Positions 24,001 to 37,559 of a stretch of 64,000 nucleotides of DNA are shown in pieces. How positions within the stretch are numbered: the first letter of the stretch is position 1; each line of letters begins with the position of its first letter. Position numbers and translations under genes: made by a program. A model generated the notes under the pieces. The model was not told where the DNA came from. It saw only the letters and a program-made list of their open reading frames with translations, and did no database searches. The stretch is from Xylocopa sonorina. Its lineage: Eukaryota; Arthropoda; Insecta; Hymenoptera; Apidae. The stretch lies in contig NC_135195.1 of NCBI RefSeq assembly GCF_050948175.1, positions 4,678,001 through 4,742,000 on the forward strand, written 5' to 3'.

Positions 24001-26837
24001 TGTTTCCAATGCGTTTATTTATAAAATAATGATTTTGCCTTCATTCAATATTGCGAATCATTTTTTTTAAATGTTCGTGCTTGTACAATTGCGATAAAGG
24101 AGCTTTCACACGCTAGAAACGAGAAGAGAAGAGGAGATAGAGCTTTTTCATGTTCGATGCTTCATCAATATTGTTTATCGAGCCAAGAGTCACATAGATA
24201 TCGAATATCTGATAAATCTACCCCTGACACGAATAACGAATTACGAGTAGAATTACAGACATGGCGTATTCGTTTAAATATTATTGATTTTTTTTATGGA
24301 AATATTGTTTCATGTAAATGCCTCGATAGCGTTGATATTATATTATATAGAGGAAGGAAAGGAGAGAAATATTCAGAGTATATCAATATTTGATTGCATA
24401 CATATTTTAAGGAAGCGGAGAAATCGATTTTAGACTGTAAAGATAGAGAAAGTTTAAAGCGGACCATCTAGCAGGAACAAGAACTATTTTTCTCAGGTCT
24501 CATTTTACTTGGTACGGTGTAATGGCCTACTTAACCGTTTCCGGTCTGAAATTAACCTATCAGGTGGCTAGAACGCGAGATGGAACGATCTTTGCAGTTT
24601 CACGAGTTCCCGTGAACACGTTGCTTTTATCAAATTTAATCAGGTTGAAGAATAACCAATCTTCTCGAGCATCTATACAAATTCGAGTCGAAGCTTTCGA
24701 TAATTTTTTTCCTTTAGATTATCCATTCCCTCTTTTTTTTTAATATTATGCAATTTATTTCGAGACACTTGTTCGATGTCTGACAATTTTGAAATTGTTT
24801 CGTTGCGATCGCTGGATAGATTTTCTCGATTATTAATTCCTCGAACTGAATTGCGACGCGGAGAAAGAGCGAAAATATGAAAATTATATCGTGATTGATG
24901 GATGCGAACGAGATACGTTTCATTTCACGAGTATAAAATACTTGAGATTAGTTTGCCTCGCATTGAAGTCGATTCAAAAACGATTTCAATACGATACGCG
25001 TGCTTTTACGTTTATAGAATTAGAAAACTGAGTTTAAGATCCAAAATCTTCGAAATTTAACTCTTCTACGAAACACAATGAGCTATTGCGAGTTACAATT
25101 TATGTCTAATAGCTTGCTACCACAGAATAATTAACGAAATAATTAACGTGACAGGATAATTAAAATGTCTCCGTCTCATAGCTTCCTTCAAAAACGTTAC
25201 CGTACAACACTTGAAACTCTCTGTACGATTCAAAGTCCTTCGAATGAGAATCAGCCTGTTTTAAAGAACCTCTTTTAAAAAAGCTCCCTCGACATCTCCG
25301 CATAAAATGCCAATAGAATTTCCAATGAGAACCGGCCGATCTACGAGAACAATTTTTTTTTACCAAGCGCTACCGCGGAGCGCAACAAATCCAGCTCCAT
25401 AACTCGAGCGATCTTCGTTCCTCATCTCTTTCATTCCTTATTCTCTTCGAGGAGGATTCCATCAAGCTACAGCAGCTTCCGTTCTATTTAACCGATCTCC
25501 CCGCGTTCGAAAATGTTTCAGGGACCTCCTCGCGAGATATCGCCAGCCTGGATGGCATCGTAACTCCGCGACCCTTCCACTGCGCGTAGTAAGAAAACAG
25601 GGGTGGTAGCCTGGACCATCTCGTCGGATCGAAATTATTATCCTCGCGCGGTAAATCGTGTCGAAGAACTCGCATGTGCGTTCGATGCAATCTGACGACC
25701 AGGGATGGAATATTTTATACGGTCCAACGTTTTTTTTCTTTTACCACCCTTCGAGCTTCCACGCATGTCCATTCTCGAAGCAAATTACCCGTACCCACCC
25801 TTCGACATTTTCTCAAATATGTATCCTGGCCACGCGTGCGAAAGCGACGCGAGGCGGTTAGAGGGATAACGTTCTACACGTGGGTTGCGCACCCCACGAT
25901 ACTCAACGAGCGGTACGTTTTAGCCCCTGACGTGTAAAGAAGTCTGGGACGCGCAGAGAGACGACAGTTTAATTAGATAATTATTGAAGAGGGAAGAAAA
26001 AAATTGGAATTGGTTATTCGATATCAATTTTCTCCATTGAGTGGCAAATAGAAAGGTGAAATCGCGATCGTATATTTATTTTCATTGTACCCTCGAGAGG
26101 GTGTAAACTCGTATTCGTGAACAATTTCCCATTGAAATTGAATTCGCACGGGTAACGTGTACTTTTCGCCTGTTCCATCGCTTGTTCCTCTTGAAAACTA
26201 TAATTATACTCGGAACGGAATTGACAGGACGGGATTTACATCGAGCTGGTTATTACGGTGATAACACTGATCCCATTACGCGGCGCAGCTACAGCCACTT
26301 TACGCTAAATTATCATTATGGTTATGGAATGCATTTATTCCCTAATTTCCGTGGGATTTACGGCGCAGTTAATGTACGATGTTACAGCTGCTGCGCGGAT
26401 CGAACGATTCTGCCCGCGAACGTGAAAGTATCAATTTCCACGGCGCTGGGTGTTCAATTTGAATACCTGTTTTGTCAAACGATCGACGAGAAGATCGCGT
26501 TAAACGGATAGAAAAATTCAATAGACGCGAATAAAAATTTTACTTGCGACGAGATGAATTGTACGTAGAATAAAACACGTGCAAATTTATCATTCACGCT
26601 AGATTTAGAGAAGTAATCCTAAATGGAAGTTCCTCAACGTAAAAATTCACCCCTAGAATTTACACGGATCCCCGTCTGACATACTAAAACTACTTCGCTC
26701 TGTATCCTACCAGACATCCCTATTTGGCGCAGCACCTACATCGCTTTATCACTTTAATTAAACAGTAAACCCTTACGTCCGCCGTGTAATCAATTCCTAG
26801 AAACTCGAGGCGAAAGACAAATAAGAAACCCACTTGA

Positions 26838-27021
26838 ACGATACGCGTTCAAGACTAGGATACAATAAAGAATAGTGTGAAAGAGGGATTACATCAAAAT
26901 TTTACAAATATCGTATTATTAAAGTTCCATACGCTACGCGTTCAGGACTAAAATACAATAAAGAAAAGTCTAAAAGTGCAATAACATCAGAATTTGACAA
27001 ATATCATATTAAAGTACTATA
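26838..27021. repeat. Tandem duplication, period 93 bp
   Basis: Two copies start with ACGATACGCGTTC (26838) and ACGCTACGCGTTC (26931). The shared blocks are ATACAATAAAGAA and the TTACATCA/TAACATCA region. It directly precedes the 155-bp array. Confidence 0.8.
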
Positions 27022-27030
27022 CGTATTATG

Positions 27031-27446
27031 GGGTAGTATTCACGCAAAATGTCATCGTTAAGTTTTCAAAATTAAAATTAAGACATGTACCAACTAAAAA
27101 GAACAACGTTTCGAGATATCGCAATGGTACTTTTTCTCGCGTAACTTTAATACACCCCATTGAAGAAAGTTCCATACTTGTTGTAGGGTAGTATTCACGC
27201 AAAATCTCATCGCTATTTTTTCAAAATTAAAATTAAGACATGCATCAACTAAAACGAACAACGTTTCAAGATATCGCAAAGGCACTTTTTCTCGCGTAAC
27301 TTTAATACACCCCATTGAAGAAAGTTCCATACCTGTTGTGGGGTAGTATTCGCGCAAAAATTCATCGTTAAGTTTTCAAAATTAATATTAAGGCATGCAC
27401 CAACTAAAACGAACAACGTTTCGAGATATCGCAGTGGTACTTTTTT
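27031..27446. repeat. Tandem array, exact 155-bp period, about 2.7 copies
   Basis: GGGTAGTATTC recurs at 27031, 27186 and 27341, exactly 155 bp apart. Each unit contains TTTTCAAAATTAA, GAACAACGTTTC and ACTTTTTCTCGCGTAAC. The third copy breaks off after the ACTTTTTT block. The open frames found here on the minus strand are repeat artefacts, since 155 is not a multiple of three. Confidence 0.92.
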
Positions 27447-30303
27447 TAATGCGCGCGATCGAAGAATAAATGAAAATTTCGCCACGAAGGGGGTGGCTCT
27501 TCAGCTGGCATCCGCAGCGTGATGGAATATTCGCCGGGGTGTTATTCAAATTAGGCGGAACCGACTGTCGTCGAGCGAGGCTGGGGCCAGTTTGTAATAG
27601 AGCTAGACCGGAATTCGCAATGGCAGCGATAAGGGATGAGTTTCGACGGCGTTTCTACCGGTTTCTGCTCGCTCGTCGCCGATACGCGCCCGATGGGAGC
27701 TCTGCTCGCCGAAAATTCCGCGATTCCATCAACCCCATCGCCCTTTTGCGCAACCGGTAGCAATCTTTTAGCGGCTTTCAAAGGTATTGCGATCGAGCGG
27801 CGAAATTAAAACGCGGCTACCCCGCGTTGGTGAACCTTCTGGTTTTAGAGAATGGCCGCTCGTGCTCGGCTCGTTTCTTTTTTCTTTCTTTCCCTCGCTC
27901 GCTTTCAACGTATGATTCGATTTTTAACGGGCTTCTTTTTATTTCTTTTTAGCCGATCGCGATCTTTTGCTGTCTTTTTTTTTTTAGAGGATTATTTATT
28001 TATCGATAATCATGAGATTTAAATGTAACTTTTAATAGTAGTGTGTTTAAGTTATCGTTTGATTTCATCGAGCTTTTTTAAAAGAAAATTCTTTAATTGC
28101 TTTGCAGAGTACAAAGAAAGAAATCAAACTGCAGTATTGAAACGTAATCGTCAGATTTGGTGTTTGAATAAACGTCACGTTTGACGTTTAATGATCTGCA
28201 TTCGAACACGAATATTCTGTTAAAAGTGTCACGATCGTGTTTACCAGAACGAAGTGAAAGAACCGATTTGTCAAACGTTGATTAAATCTTTTAAATACTC
28301 CAACACTCGAAATTGATAATTAATTGATAATCGAATAATTTATTTGCGGAGTCAAAGCCGCGACTCGATGGATATTTCGTGTGACGTTGTAATATCTTTA
28401 TTTTTAATTTGTTTCGGGGGAGAGCGACGAAAAACCGCGGACGATACACGTGGCTCATAGAAGTAATGGAAACGGCGTTCCAACTCGAATTATTGAGCAC
28501 AGAAAGCCCAGCTTTTATTCCATTAATGCGATCCCCTTTGTTTCGATCGCTCGTTGCGGTTCGATTCCACGTTTCATTGGAAATTGACTATATAATCTTC
28601 GTGAAAGCTCGTTGGAAAAAAGGAGCTACGATTTTCCAGTCAACCGTTATTTCAGTAATCGTTCAAGTTGCATCGTGAAATATTTCGCGAGCACGAATAC
28701 GTCCTTTTCCAAAAATATACAAAAAAATGTTTGTAACTGTCCCAGTTATTTGTTGTGTTTGTTTCACAATCAAATATAAACGCAGCGAATATTAGTTTAG
28801 TAATAGGAAAGAATTACATCAGCCTGGTACAATTATTTTATTTTTCTATCGATTTTTGTTATTGCATTTATTTCATATTTTTCGTTAATAATTATTGCCT
28901 TTCCGTTTCTGTGAGTTTTGTTTAATAAACGATTCCACATATCCGCGAACAAATTTTTTCAAATTTCACGTTCTGTTTAACATTTCATCCTATCTTTAAA
29001 TACGTACAATCTGTGCGTCCAAAATCCTTTTTTTAAACTAAAACTCTGAAAGCTCTTAAAATTAATATCCAGTGCAATTAAAAATTACTGGCACACTAAG
29101 AATGATAGAAAATTGTTGCAAAAAAGTACCAACGTAGACTCTACAATAAAATACCGCCAATGATTTTGCAGCAGCAGGCATTTAAACAAAAAAAACTTCA
29201 TCGCCTCCATATTCATCGAGTTGCAATGTACATTGACCGATACCAGCGTATCCGTTTGTTTATTTACACGTTTCAATCATGATGGAACAATTTTTGCAGC
29301 GGTAGAAAATTGAAAAAAAAAAGAAAAGGAGAAACGGATCAAGGCCGATCACTTTCGAGTCGTCGCGATAGCCTTGTGGCATTTAATTGGAATGGACTGA
29401 GAGGACACACCTGTTCCCGTCGTTTCGTCAATCGCGGGAAAACCGCAGGCGGTTTCGCTTTAAACGCTCGTGGACGCGACGGTTCCACGTTAAACGCGTT
29501 AAGTCGATTGTCACATAAATCTAACGTCAAATCTGATCATTGCAGCCTCCGACAGATCTATGACCTGCTCTTAATACGGCTGTCGAAATAAACGGCGAAC
29601 AGAAGGAGTTTTGCTGCGATTTTAAGAGGAGTAATCCTCCGTTCTCCATTTCGACATCATTCCTTTTGCGATTGGTCTGCAATTTTTCCATTATTTAATT
29701 TACGGCTAATTTTTCTTCTCCAATAATCTTACGCGTCTCTGCTAATCATTAGAATTTTTTAATTCATCGTATTTTTTTTTCTACGAATATTTCTCTTTAA
29801 TATTTTTGTGGCAGTCATCGCGATGTCAGCAGTTTTTCGGAATTGAAATCCCGCAGGCAGTTTGATGCACGCGATTTCGCGTAGTTCTTGTTCCGACGTG
29901 AAGTTTAAACGAAACAGTTGTTGCCTCACACGGAATTAGCGGTGCAATCTGGTGCAACAATGTCGGATTCGTTATACACGCGTTACAACGCTGGAAAAGC
30001 TGCATAAATTCTCGTCAGGCGTTAAATAGGAAAGTCGTTGATTAATTTTGCCAAAACTGACATATGAGTCTGTGGTTTAATCGTACTTCAGTGCTTTACG
30101 CTTTACTGGATATCAGTAACTGTACAAACATATAATTTCACGTTTAATTCTTGAGTCAAATACCAAATTATCGCATTAAATCTTTAATACTTAATAAGAG
30201 AAAAAATATCTCTGTCTATCTATTATCAAATTATTTCACGTTTAATTTATCCATTTAAATCTGATAAGTTTCTCGCATCGAATTCAAACTTTGTCCTGCC
30301 AGA

Positions 30304-30424
30304 AGCGAACCAGGGAGTACCCACGTCAGCCAAGATGAGCAAGTGGCTTCATTTCGACGTGTTCAAAGCTCAGTCGCTAAGGTGGCAAGGTCTCACGTAT
30401 CCGCTGACAATCACGGGACAAACG
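30304..30424 (+). CDS. Possible plus-strand exon fragment (doubtful)
   Basis: A GC-richer stretch follows an acceptor-like TTTGTCCTGCCAG and ends before GTAATT. One frame contains ATG at 30335 and reads MSKWLHFDVFKAQSLRWQGL, then TYPLTITGQT. A second frame is also open. I do not recognise either, and the exon call rests only on splice-like ends and composition. It may equally be conserved non-coding sequence. Confidence 0.12.
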
Positions 30425-31237
30425 GTAATTAACTACACCAGTATCTCGTGTTGATTCGTGAGTTATAGAGCCATTCATACCTCCCGCCAATGAATAATAG
30501 TTCATCGATTTGTTATCCGTTGGTGTTGTACGAGTTGTCGTGCGATGAAACTAACACAATACACCGAAAACCCCATTGTGCTCTATTGTTTTGGAAGAAT
30601 TCGAGGAGAATTAACCCCACGAAAATTCTGGCAACCAATTAGCCATATTGTCGTAAGATATTGTGAACAGCTGACGCGTACGCGTGTTGGCCGCATAAAG
30701 CATTAAGCACTCGAGTATAATTTCGGATTATTAGTACGTTGGATCTATTGTACGAATAGAATATCTTGTCACGGATCGGATGAAGAGAGGAGAACCAGAA
30801 TTGACCCAAAGTTTTGGCCGACGATGTACACGCGAACAGCTCGTGTGCACGCGTTTCCATTAAATTTACCTTCAAACCCGATACCGCCTACGCGAAATAG
30901 TAAATATATATTAATACGGCGATATCGGGAATATCTGGATTGGCAATAAACGGTTAGCGCCGCGAGATAATGGGGCAGAGAATGTGACTTGAATCCGGCC
31001 GCCATAAACCAAGAGTTTCCGCTCTGCGGCCCCGCCTATTATTTGCAATCCGATTTATCCGGTCCCGCGATTATTGTACGCGAAGGATTAGACAGGAGCC
31101 AGAGAGCCTGAGTCTAAATCAGATTACAGATGCTTTCGTTAATCACGGCTCCTGCCGCACGGGAAATACCATCTTCTAATCATCTCGCACAACAGATGAT
31201 ATATTTAAAGATCAGCAACGCGTAAGTTAGATATTGC

Positions 31238-31857
31238 GTTAGTTTCTGGTATTAATCTATTAAATTATTAGAAATCGTTGAGTTTGTCAATTTTCGGTCA
31301 CCAAAGGCTTCTTTGGTACCGTTGCTTTCGTTGGTACCGTCGATTTACTTCGAATCTGATTTATCACTGGATAGTTTGTTTGATTAAACGATTCGATTCT
31401 TATTTTATACGGATATTCAAGTTAATCTTGTTTAAATGCAAGTTGAATATTTCGTTAGTTTTTGGTATTAATCTATTAAATTATTAGAAATCGTTGAGTT
31501 TGTCAATTTTCGGTCACCAAAGGCTTCTTTGGTACCGTTGCTTTCGTTGGTACCGTCGATTCACTGCTAATCTGATTTATTAGGGGATAGTTTATTCGAT
31601 TCTTATTTTACACGGATATTTATGTTAATCTCGTTTAAATGCAAGCTGAATGTTTCGTTAGTTTTTAGTATTAATCTATTACATTATTAAAAATTTCTGA
31701 GTTCGTCAATTTTCGGTCATCAAAGGCTTCTGCGCGTTCGTTGGTACCGTTGATTTACTTCTAACTTGACTCATTACTACTTTATACGATTAAACGATTC
31801 GATTCTTATTTTACACGGATTAATCTTGTTTGAAGGCAAACACAAGTTGTTATTAGT
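31238..31857. repeat. Tandem array, about 210-bp unit, three copies
   Basis: GTTAGTTT recurs at 31238, 31454 and 31657. Each unit carries ATTAATCTATTA, GTCAATTTTCGGTCA, CAAAGGCTTCT and GTTGGTACCGT. The third copy has lost part of the GGTACC-rich segment. Spacing is 216 and 203 bp. Confidence 0.92.
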
Positions 31858-32689
31858 ACAAAGTTTCCTATAACCAGTTGCGCAAACGACGTCCAACAAT
31901 CAATCCGTGCCCCCTCATAATATTTCACGAAAAAGGACCGCGCATTTTCAATGGCCCACGGGACGGGGCAAAAAGAGGCGCCATCCCAGAGAAAGATCGA
32001 CGTTATAACTTTCGTTATCTTTCCAACTGTCTCCAGCAGACATTAGGATGGCCTCTTTTTCCCGCAGGAGACCCACCACCCTTTGGTCCTGCGTAACTTT
32101 TTTTCTCTCCTCCCGTCGAACGATCGGGGTGGACGGCCTTCCGTTGGTCCCTTTTTCCCGCAGGTATGGAAGGGGCGTCTGGGAACCGTTCATCGATCAC
32201 CGGCACCGCGAGATAGGAAGGCGTTTCCGCGCGTGTCGCTGCACCGTCGACACCTATTTACCGATACCATTCCCGACAAAGAGTAATTGCCGGCTTTACG
32301 GCCTCTTGTCCCGTCGTCAAAGGCACCCCCCCTCGACCACGAGCCATGAATACTCTGATTTGCGTCCGCGCGAAACCACCCCGCGCTGTCCACGCGTCTG
32401 CCACGTCTGTTCCGCTACGGGGCACGCCAAATAAATCGCAAGCCTCCTGTATAAACAAACTCGAGACTCGTTAAAATTTTTTAACGCAGCCCACGTGGGG
32501 TTTACATTGGCACGACAGGTCTCGCGTTGTCGCCATATTTTTTTTTAACAATAGAAGACTGTTGGTTGGCGAGAGATAAGTAATTGAAAGAAGAGCTCGC
32601 TATCAATTACGATCGTCGTTCCATCCCCTGTTTCTTATCTAACCACAGATTCTCTACTTCGAATTTCATCGATTCTTTCCCATCCGCGA

Positions 32690-33140
32690 CACGCGTTCTC
32701 CGTGCAGTCTCCCTCGACCTCGAGCTTCAGCCTTTCTTCTCACGTTCTCGACCGATCATTCTCTCCCGTCACTTTCATTCCCAATTGCACCATTTTCACC
32801 CCCTCTCTCTCTCTCTCTCGCACTCTTTTTCTCACGACGTCCACCCGTTCCATCGTTCAATCTCAATTTAAATCACAAGTCGAGCGTCATTTTCTCGATC
32901 GCACCCTCTCGCTCTGTCCTGGCGTTTTAATCGCTCGTCCCTTGCAACCCTCTCCCCCGTTCCTCTCACCCCCTGCCCTATTTTCCTTTTCTCTTCATTT
33001 GCAAATCTCTGATCTTTCGTTCGATCCTTCCTTCTCCAACCCCCTATAATCCCACCCCACACCCCTCACGTATACGTGTACAGCTTTCTCTGGTCTTTTC
33101 TCCCTCTCTCTCTCTCTCTTTTGCTTTTCTTTTTCTTTCT
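32690..33140 (+). repeat. Pyrimidine-rich region with two (CT)n microsatellites
   Basis: This is C/T-rich sequence with pure CT runs at about 32803-32819 and 33103-33119. The translated frames here are Ser/Leu/Pro-rich artefacts. Confidence 0.75.
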
Positions 33141-33200
33141 TTGTCTCGAGATACTGTTTTCGTTATTTGAATTCTGGAAACGATACAGATACCCTCCGTT

Positions 33201-33320
33201 ATGCTTGAACTGCAGAAGCCGGGACAGTCGGCCACGACGAGCGAGGCTCCGGGGATTGCCGCCCGCTACGACTCTGCCAACACAACAACAACAAGGCCGC
33301 TTCACGAGTCTAATTCCTAG
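33201..33320 (+). CDS. Possible short open frame, 39 codons (doubtful)
   Basis: ATG at 33201 to TAG at 33318-33320 encodes a peptide starting MLELQKPGQSATTSEAPGIA and containing four Thr in a row. Composition is protein-like and the region is GC-rich. About 55 bp further on there is a donor-like AGTGCAG/GTACGC. An overlapping frame (RQLSASLERLDLRENGSQ) is also open up to that donor. It could be an exon of an unknown plus-strand transcript or a conserved non-coding element. No family is recognised. Confidence 0.12.
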   Translation: MLELQKPGQSATTSEAPGIAARYDSANTTTTRPLHESNS

Positions 33321-36115
33321 GCAACTATCTGCTTCGCTAGAGAGACTTGACTTAAGAGAAAATGGAAGCCAGTGCAGGTACGCCAGCTTCTCTTACCATG
33401 TTTTTTCTCACCCTTCGCACAGCTGTTTCCCTCGCGACTGAAACAGAGGTACTTCGCGGATCTTCTCGCTTGCGCTTTCAATGCACTGTTGGTACCTTGG
33501 TTTTAAACTTTTAGCATGTATGAGCACTTTTAATATACGCACGTATGCGTAACGAGAAAATGGTTTTTTAGGACTTCTGAGCATTTTCTTCCAAGAAAAT
33601 TAACTTTCATTTTCTGTAGAATGGTCAATGTGAAAATGTTTAATTTGCAAGAATATGTTGGATATTTCGTGGGGAAAATTTTATATTCTTTTTTTGTATT
33701 GGGTATTTACTGCGTTTTGGAGCAAGTATGATTTATGTGGGCTATGTAAGGCATGCTGTTGGATATTGGAGTGCTTTTAGAGCATCTTTCTTCAATTCTA
33801 TTGCAGCTATTTACATTATAGACACTTGTTCGATTTATAAAAAATATTTGGAAGAGAAATTTCGATGTCTGAAATAAAAATTGTTCGTCGACAGGATAAG
33901 TATAAAGGATTCTTACCAAAAAAAAAATGTTACCTTAACACATTTCTCGAGTATCACTGTCAAACCTATTTTTGTTCCATTGAAATTATAACTCTAAATA
34001 AGTTGGAGAATTTACTGAAACAGTCGAAGGTGGCGAGGAACTGTTCCAAGAACAGAACGATGGAATATTAGATAGGAAAACGAAGTCGAATCGCAGAAAG
34101 AGACGTTCGAATATCTTATTGGATTACTTAGGGTAAGCGGATTCGCTCGACGCAGGCATTACGTTCCTAATTCAATTCCCCGGCGAATAAACTGTCAATA
34201 TTAAAATAGATTTGCAAGCGTCAAGGATTGGCGGATAATCGCGATTAATTTGAAATGTGCCAACTGGCGAGATTGATTATTCCGTTGCGAATTAATTGAC
34301 GTTAGACAGTGCAGTGACTCGACGCGTTGTGCCTCAATTTGTTATCTGATAATGGACAAGCATCACCACCGACGAGGTGCATACTCGTTATTGCTTGCAA
34401 TCCATAAACTATATTTTTAACATTTTTAATTACTATACATTACTACAAAATAAATATGCTATTTAAAAAAAACGCATTATATATGTGTCATTGCTATTTA
34501 TAAAAAAATAGTTTCTTCTAAAGTTATCATATCATTTGATTTAAGATTACTGATTAGAAAACTATATTTTTTTCATTTTATTCATCGAAACTGTTTCTTG
34601 AAGATACGAAAAGAAATAATCATTTCTGAGGAAACTTTGGTATTTTTGTAATTCTGTACCATATTCTTTGTAAAAAAGATTTTAACAACACATGAAAAAC
34701 ATTCTTTTTATGCTCGATATTCTATGAAAGATGAAAAATGCGTTCTGTTGTAATTGAAAGAAATCTGAATGTAATACTGGTCCTCTCGAGCAAAAGAGCT
34801 TGACGCATCATAGTAATTACGACTGTTACGAAGGACAAAATTATAATGGCAAAATGGTGGACGATCTTTCGTCTTATTTCTGATTCACCGTCCCGCACGA
34901 TTGCGTCTCAATTCTTAATGCATCGTTCGACATTCAAGGGTTGAACGTCTTACGCTTAAGAGCACGTTGGCACGTGGAAAAGCCTTAGGAATGCGCGAGA
35001 ACGGTTACGTCGTCCGTATCTGCATATTTATCACTGTATTTTTAACTGCACCGATTTCTCGAAATTTCCTGCTCGAGATTTCTTGACGAAGGGTCGCGAG
35101 AGAAGCTCTGAGAAGTGTCTCAACAAAGGTTTGTGTCTAACAGTGGAAAACGTCGCTTCAGAAGTCTGTGCGATCTGTAGTTGTCATTAAATTCGTAAAA
35201 ATTCTTTTTGCTACGTGTGTGCGAAATGTAATACCTAATTTTTTGCAAACTAGCAAAGATTTACTTGGAATATTTATAACTAAAATTTGTAAGGTTACGT
35301 TTCATAGGTGGTTGGCTCAGACAACTTCTAATTCGCATTTTAATTGTACTGTATAATTAGAATAAAGTTTAAAAGTTGTAGGTTCTTTTTCTAGAAATTC
35401 TTTAAGGTTCTATAATGCTTCGAAAATTTAACAAAAAATTATGCAGAATATTACTTTACTGCAATATTTCTATTAATACGAATTTTCATTACCTTTTGAT
35501 TTTATATTGAAATAAGCTAATAAAGAGACCTTCTCATCGTCCTCTTTCAATTAGGTATTCTCATAAGAAATGTTCCTTCTGCTCGCGCAACAATGTTTAC
35601 CCCGTACGATTTTTCTTTCGATCTCCAATTTATCTTCGTAACGCGCATCTACTTTTTCTTATTAGAATCGATGAAAATTGGATATTCGACTCGACGACAC
35701 TATCACCTTTAATCGTGAAAATTTGCAGGGCGCGCGATAATTCGATTCCCTTTCTCTCCTCGCCTCGATCGAAGCCGCGCTCTCGTTTGTCGAAAATTGA
35801 AACGTTTGAGGGTAATTAACGGGAAAATTTTAGTGCGTGTCCCTTGGGCCGCCTTTCTGATATCGGATTCATCGGGAATATCGTTTCGATTGATCGGACG
35901 AGGGTCTCTGGGAAAGGATAAAAAAGAATCGGTAGTAGGATTTACTTATCCATATTCATCGGTCCCGATCGATTATCCGAGCTTATTCGAGCTTGTTTGC
36001 CTTTGCACGGTTTTAAACAGACTATCCAAGTCGCAAAAAAAATGTGTCCCAAGGGCTGTGTAACTGTCTCATTGAAATCATTTGCTCGAAAGGAATATTT
36101 ACCATTGCTCGTGTC

Positions 36116-36505
36116 TGCTTTAGAATTTGTGGAACAAGAGAAATTTGAATGATTGAATGAAGAACCTTCTTCTTAATGAGATCTCTAAATAATTGTGTTG
36201 CTATTAGAATTTATGGATCAAGAGAAATTTAAATGATTGAATGAAGAACCTTCTTCTTAATAAGATCTCTAAATATTTGTGTTGCTATTTGTTAGTTGTT
36301 GCTATTAGAATTTATGGATCAAGAGAAATTTAAATGATTGAATGAAGAACCATCTTTTTAATAAGATCTCTAAATGTTTGTGTTGCTATTTGTTAGTTGC
36401 TGCTATTAGAATTTATGGATCAAGAGAAATTTAAATGATTGAATGAAGAACCTTATTCTTAATAAGATCTCCAAATATCTGTGTTTCTATTTGTTAGTTG
36501 TTGTT
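36116..36505. repeat. Tandem array, 84-101 bp unit, four copies
   Basis: TAGAATTT recurs at 36121, 36205, 36306 and 36407. Each unit has CAAGAGAAATTT, ATGATTGAATGAAGAACC and AAGATCTC. The 17-bp length change comes from an added TGTTGCTATTTGTTAGTTG block in the later units. Confidence 0.93.
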
Positions 36506-37559
36506 ATTTATTTGTTCTAGTTATTTATTAGTTGTTGCTATTTATTTTACCTAATGTTGCAAGTTTCTCCGGCACTGCTCTTGATAATTGATGATCTTCA
36601 AATTAAATATTACTCCAGTAATCGTTCAATGTTTGAACTTTCAAATGAGACTGTAGATTAAGTCGCTTTATTATCCTATTTTTGCAACAAAATGTCGTCG
36701 ATTTTCGAAACTACCAACATAATTCCTTAAGCATGACTCCACTTGATGATCCATATTTGAGTCAGCATTACTGTCTGTGCAAGAAGCACAAAGACGTACC
36801 TCGTTCATCGAGTTTTCTACTGCTCAATGTTATACGTCAGTGTATTTCTCATTGACGGCGGGAAAAAAGCGTCGAATTCAGAGAAGCAGAGCGTCGAGGA
36901 CGCGTCGCGACGGCATTCCATTCTCTCTTAAGTCTCAGGTGTCGATGGGTGAAATCTAGTTAGAGGTGGCCGCGCCCTGTGCCGCGAACGCTTCGCGTGT
37001 ACCGTCTAGCCGACGAATAAACGAGCAGCGAACAGGAATTACAATAAACGAGCTAAAGTAACAAACCGCGAGGAATCGTTCGGATGAAACATGGACGAGC
37101 TGTTCGACTTAATAAATGATTCGAGGCTCATTGATCACTGTTCTCGACACCGTGGCAATTCCAATCCCAACAAGCGTCGACAGATCCTGAAACTTTTAAC
37201 AGACCTCAAGCCTCAAGAAACTTGCCTCTGGGTCGTCGACTTTTAATGCTTGTCCACTATCTCCTACACATTTATCACCATAGAGGCTTCAAATTTGTAC
37301 TTAAAAACTTTCGCAAATCTTACACCAATATTTCAAGACTTGCAAAATTGTCATGACACTTCAAGTAGCTAACTAAATTATTCCAAATGCATCACAAACG
37401 CGAGGTCAATAATCGACACGACTATCTTTAATTTAGACACCATGCTTCTTAAATAAATTGATCCATGTTTCGTACGAGCGATCCTCGCGCAGAACCAAAA
37501 GACAAAACAGAAGAAAAAGAAAAGAAGAGCGTGTACAGTCGTAGAGACATATCACTCAC

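Larger units (their letters stand above)
18134..37559 (-). other. 19.4-kb Cngl intron
   Basis: This phase-2 intron lies between the pore exon and the S6 exon. It holds a pyrimidine tract (18225-18420), a 236-bp tandem duplication (19991-20476), a GC-rich patch with a TATA/Inr-like pair (20500-21200), arrays at 26838-27446, 31238-31857 and 36116-36505, CT tracts (32690-33140) and GC-rich patches near 30300, 30930-31170, 32000-32430 and 33180-33378. No conserved second gene is recognised. Confidence 0.7.

Noticed and set aside
27094..27485. Minus-strand frames with repeated peptide FLQWGVLKLREKK
   Set aside because: They are translations of the 155-bp array. The period is not a multiple of three and the frames do not carry through.
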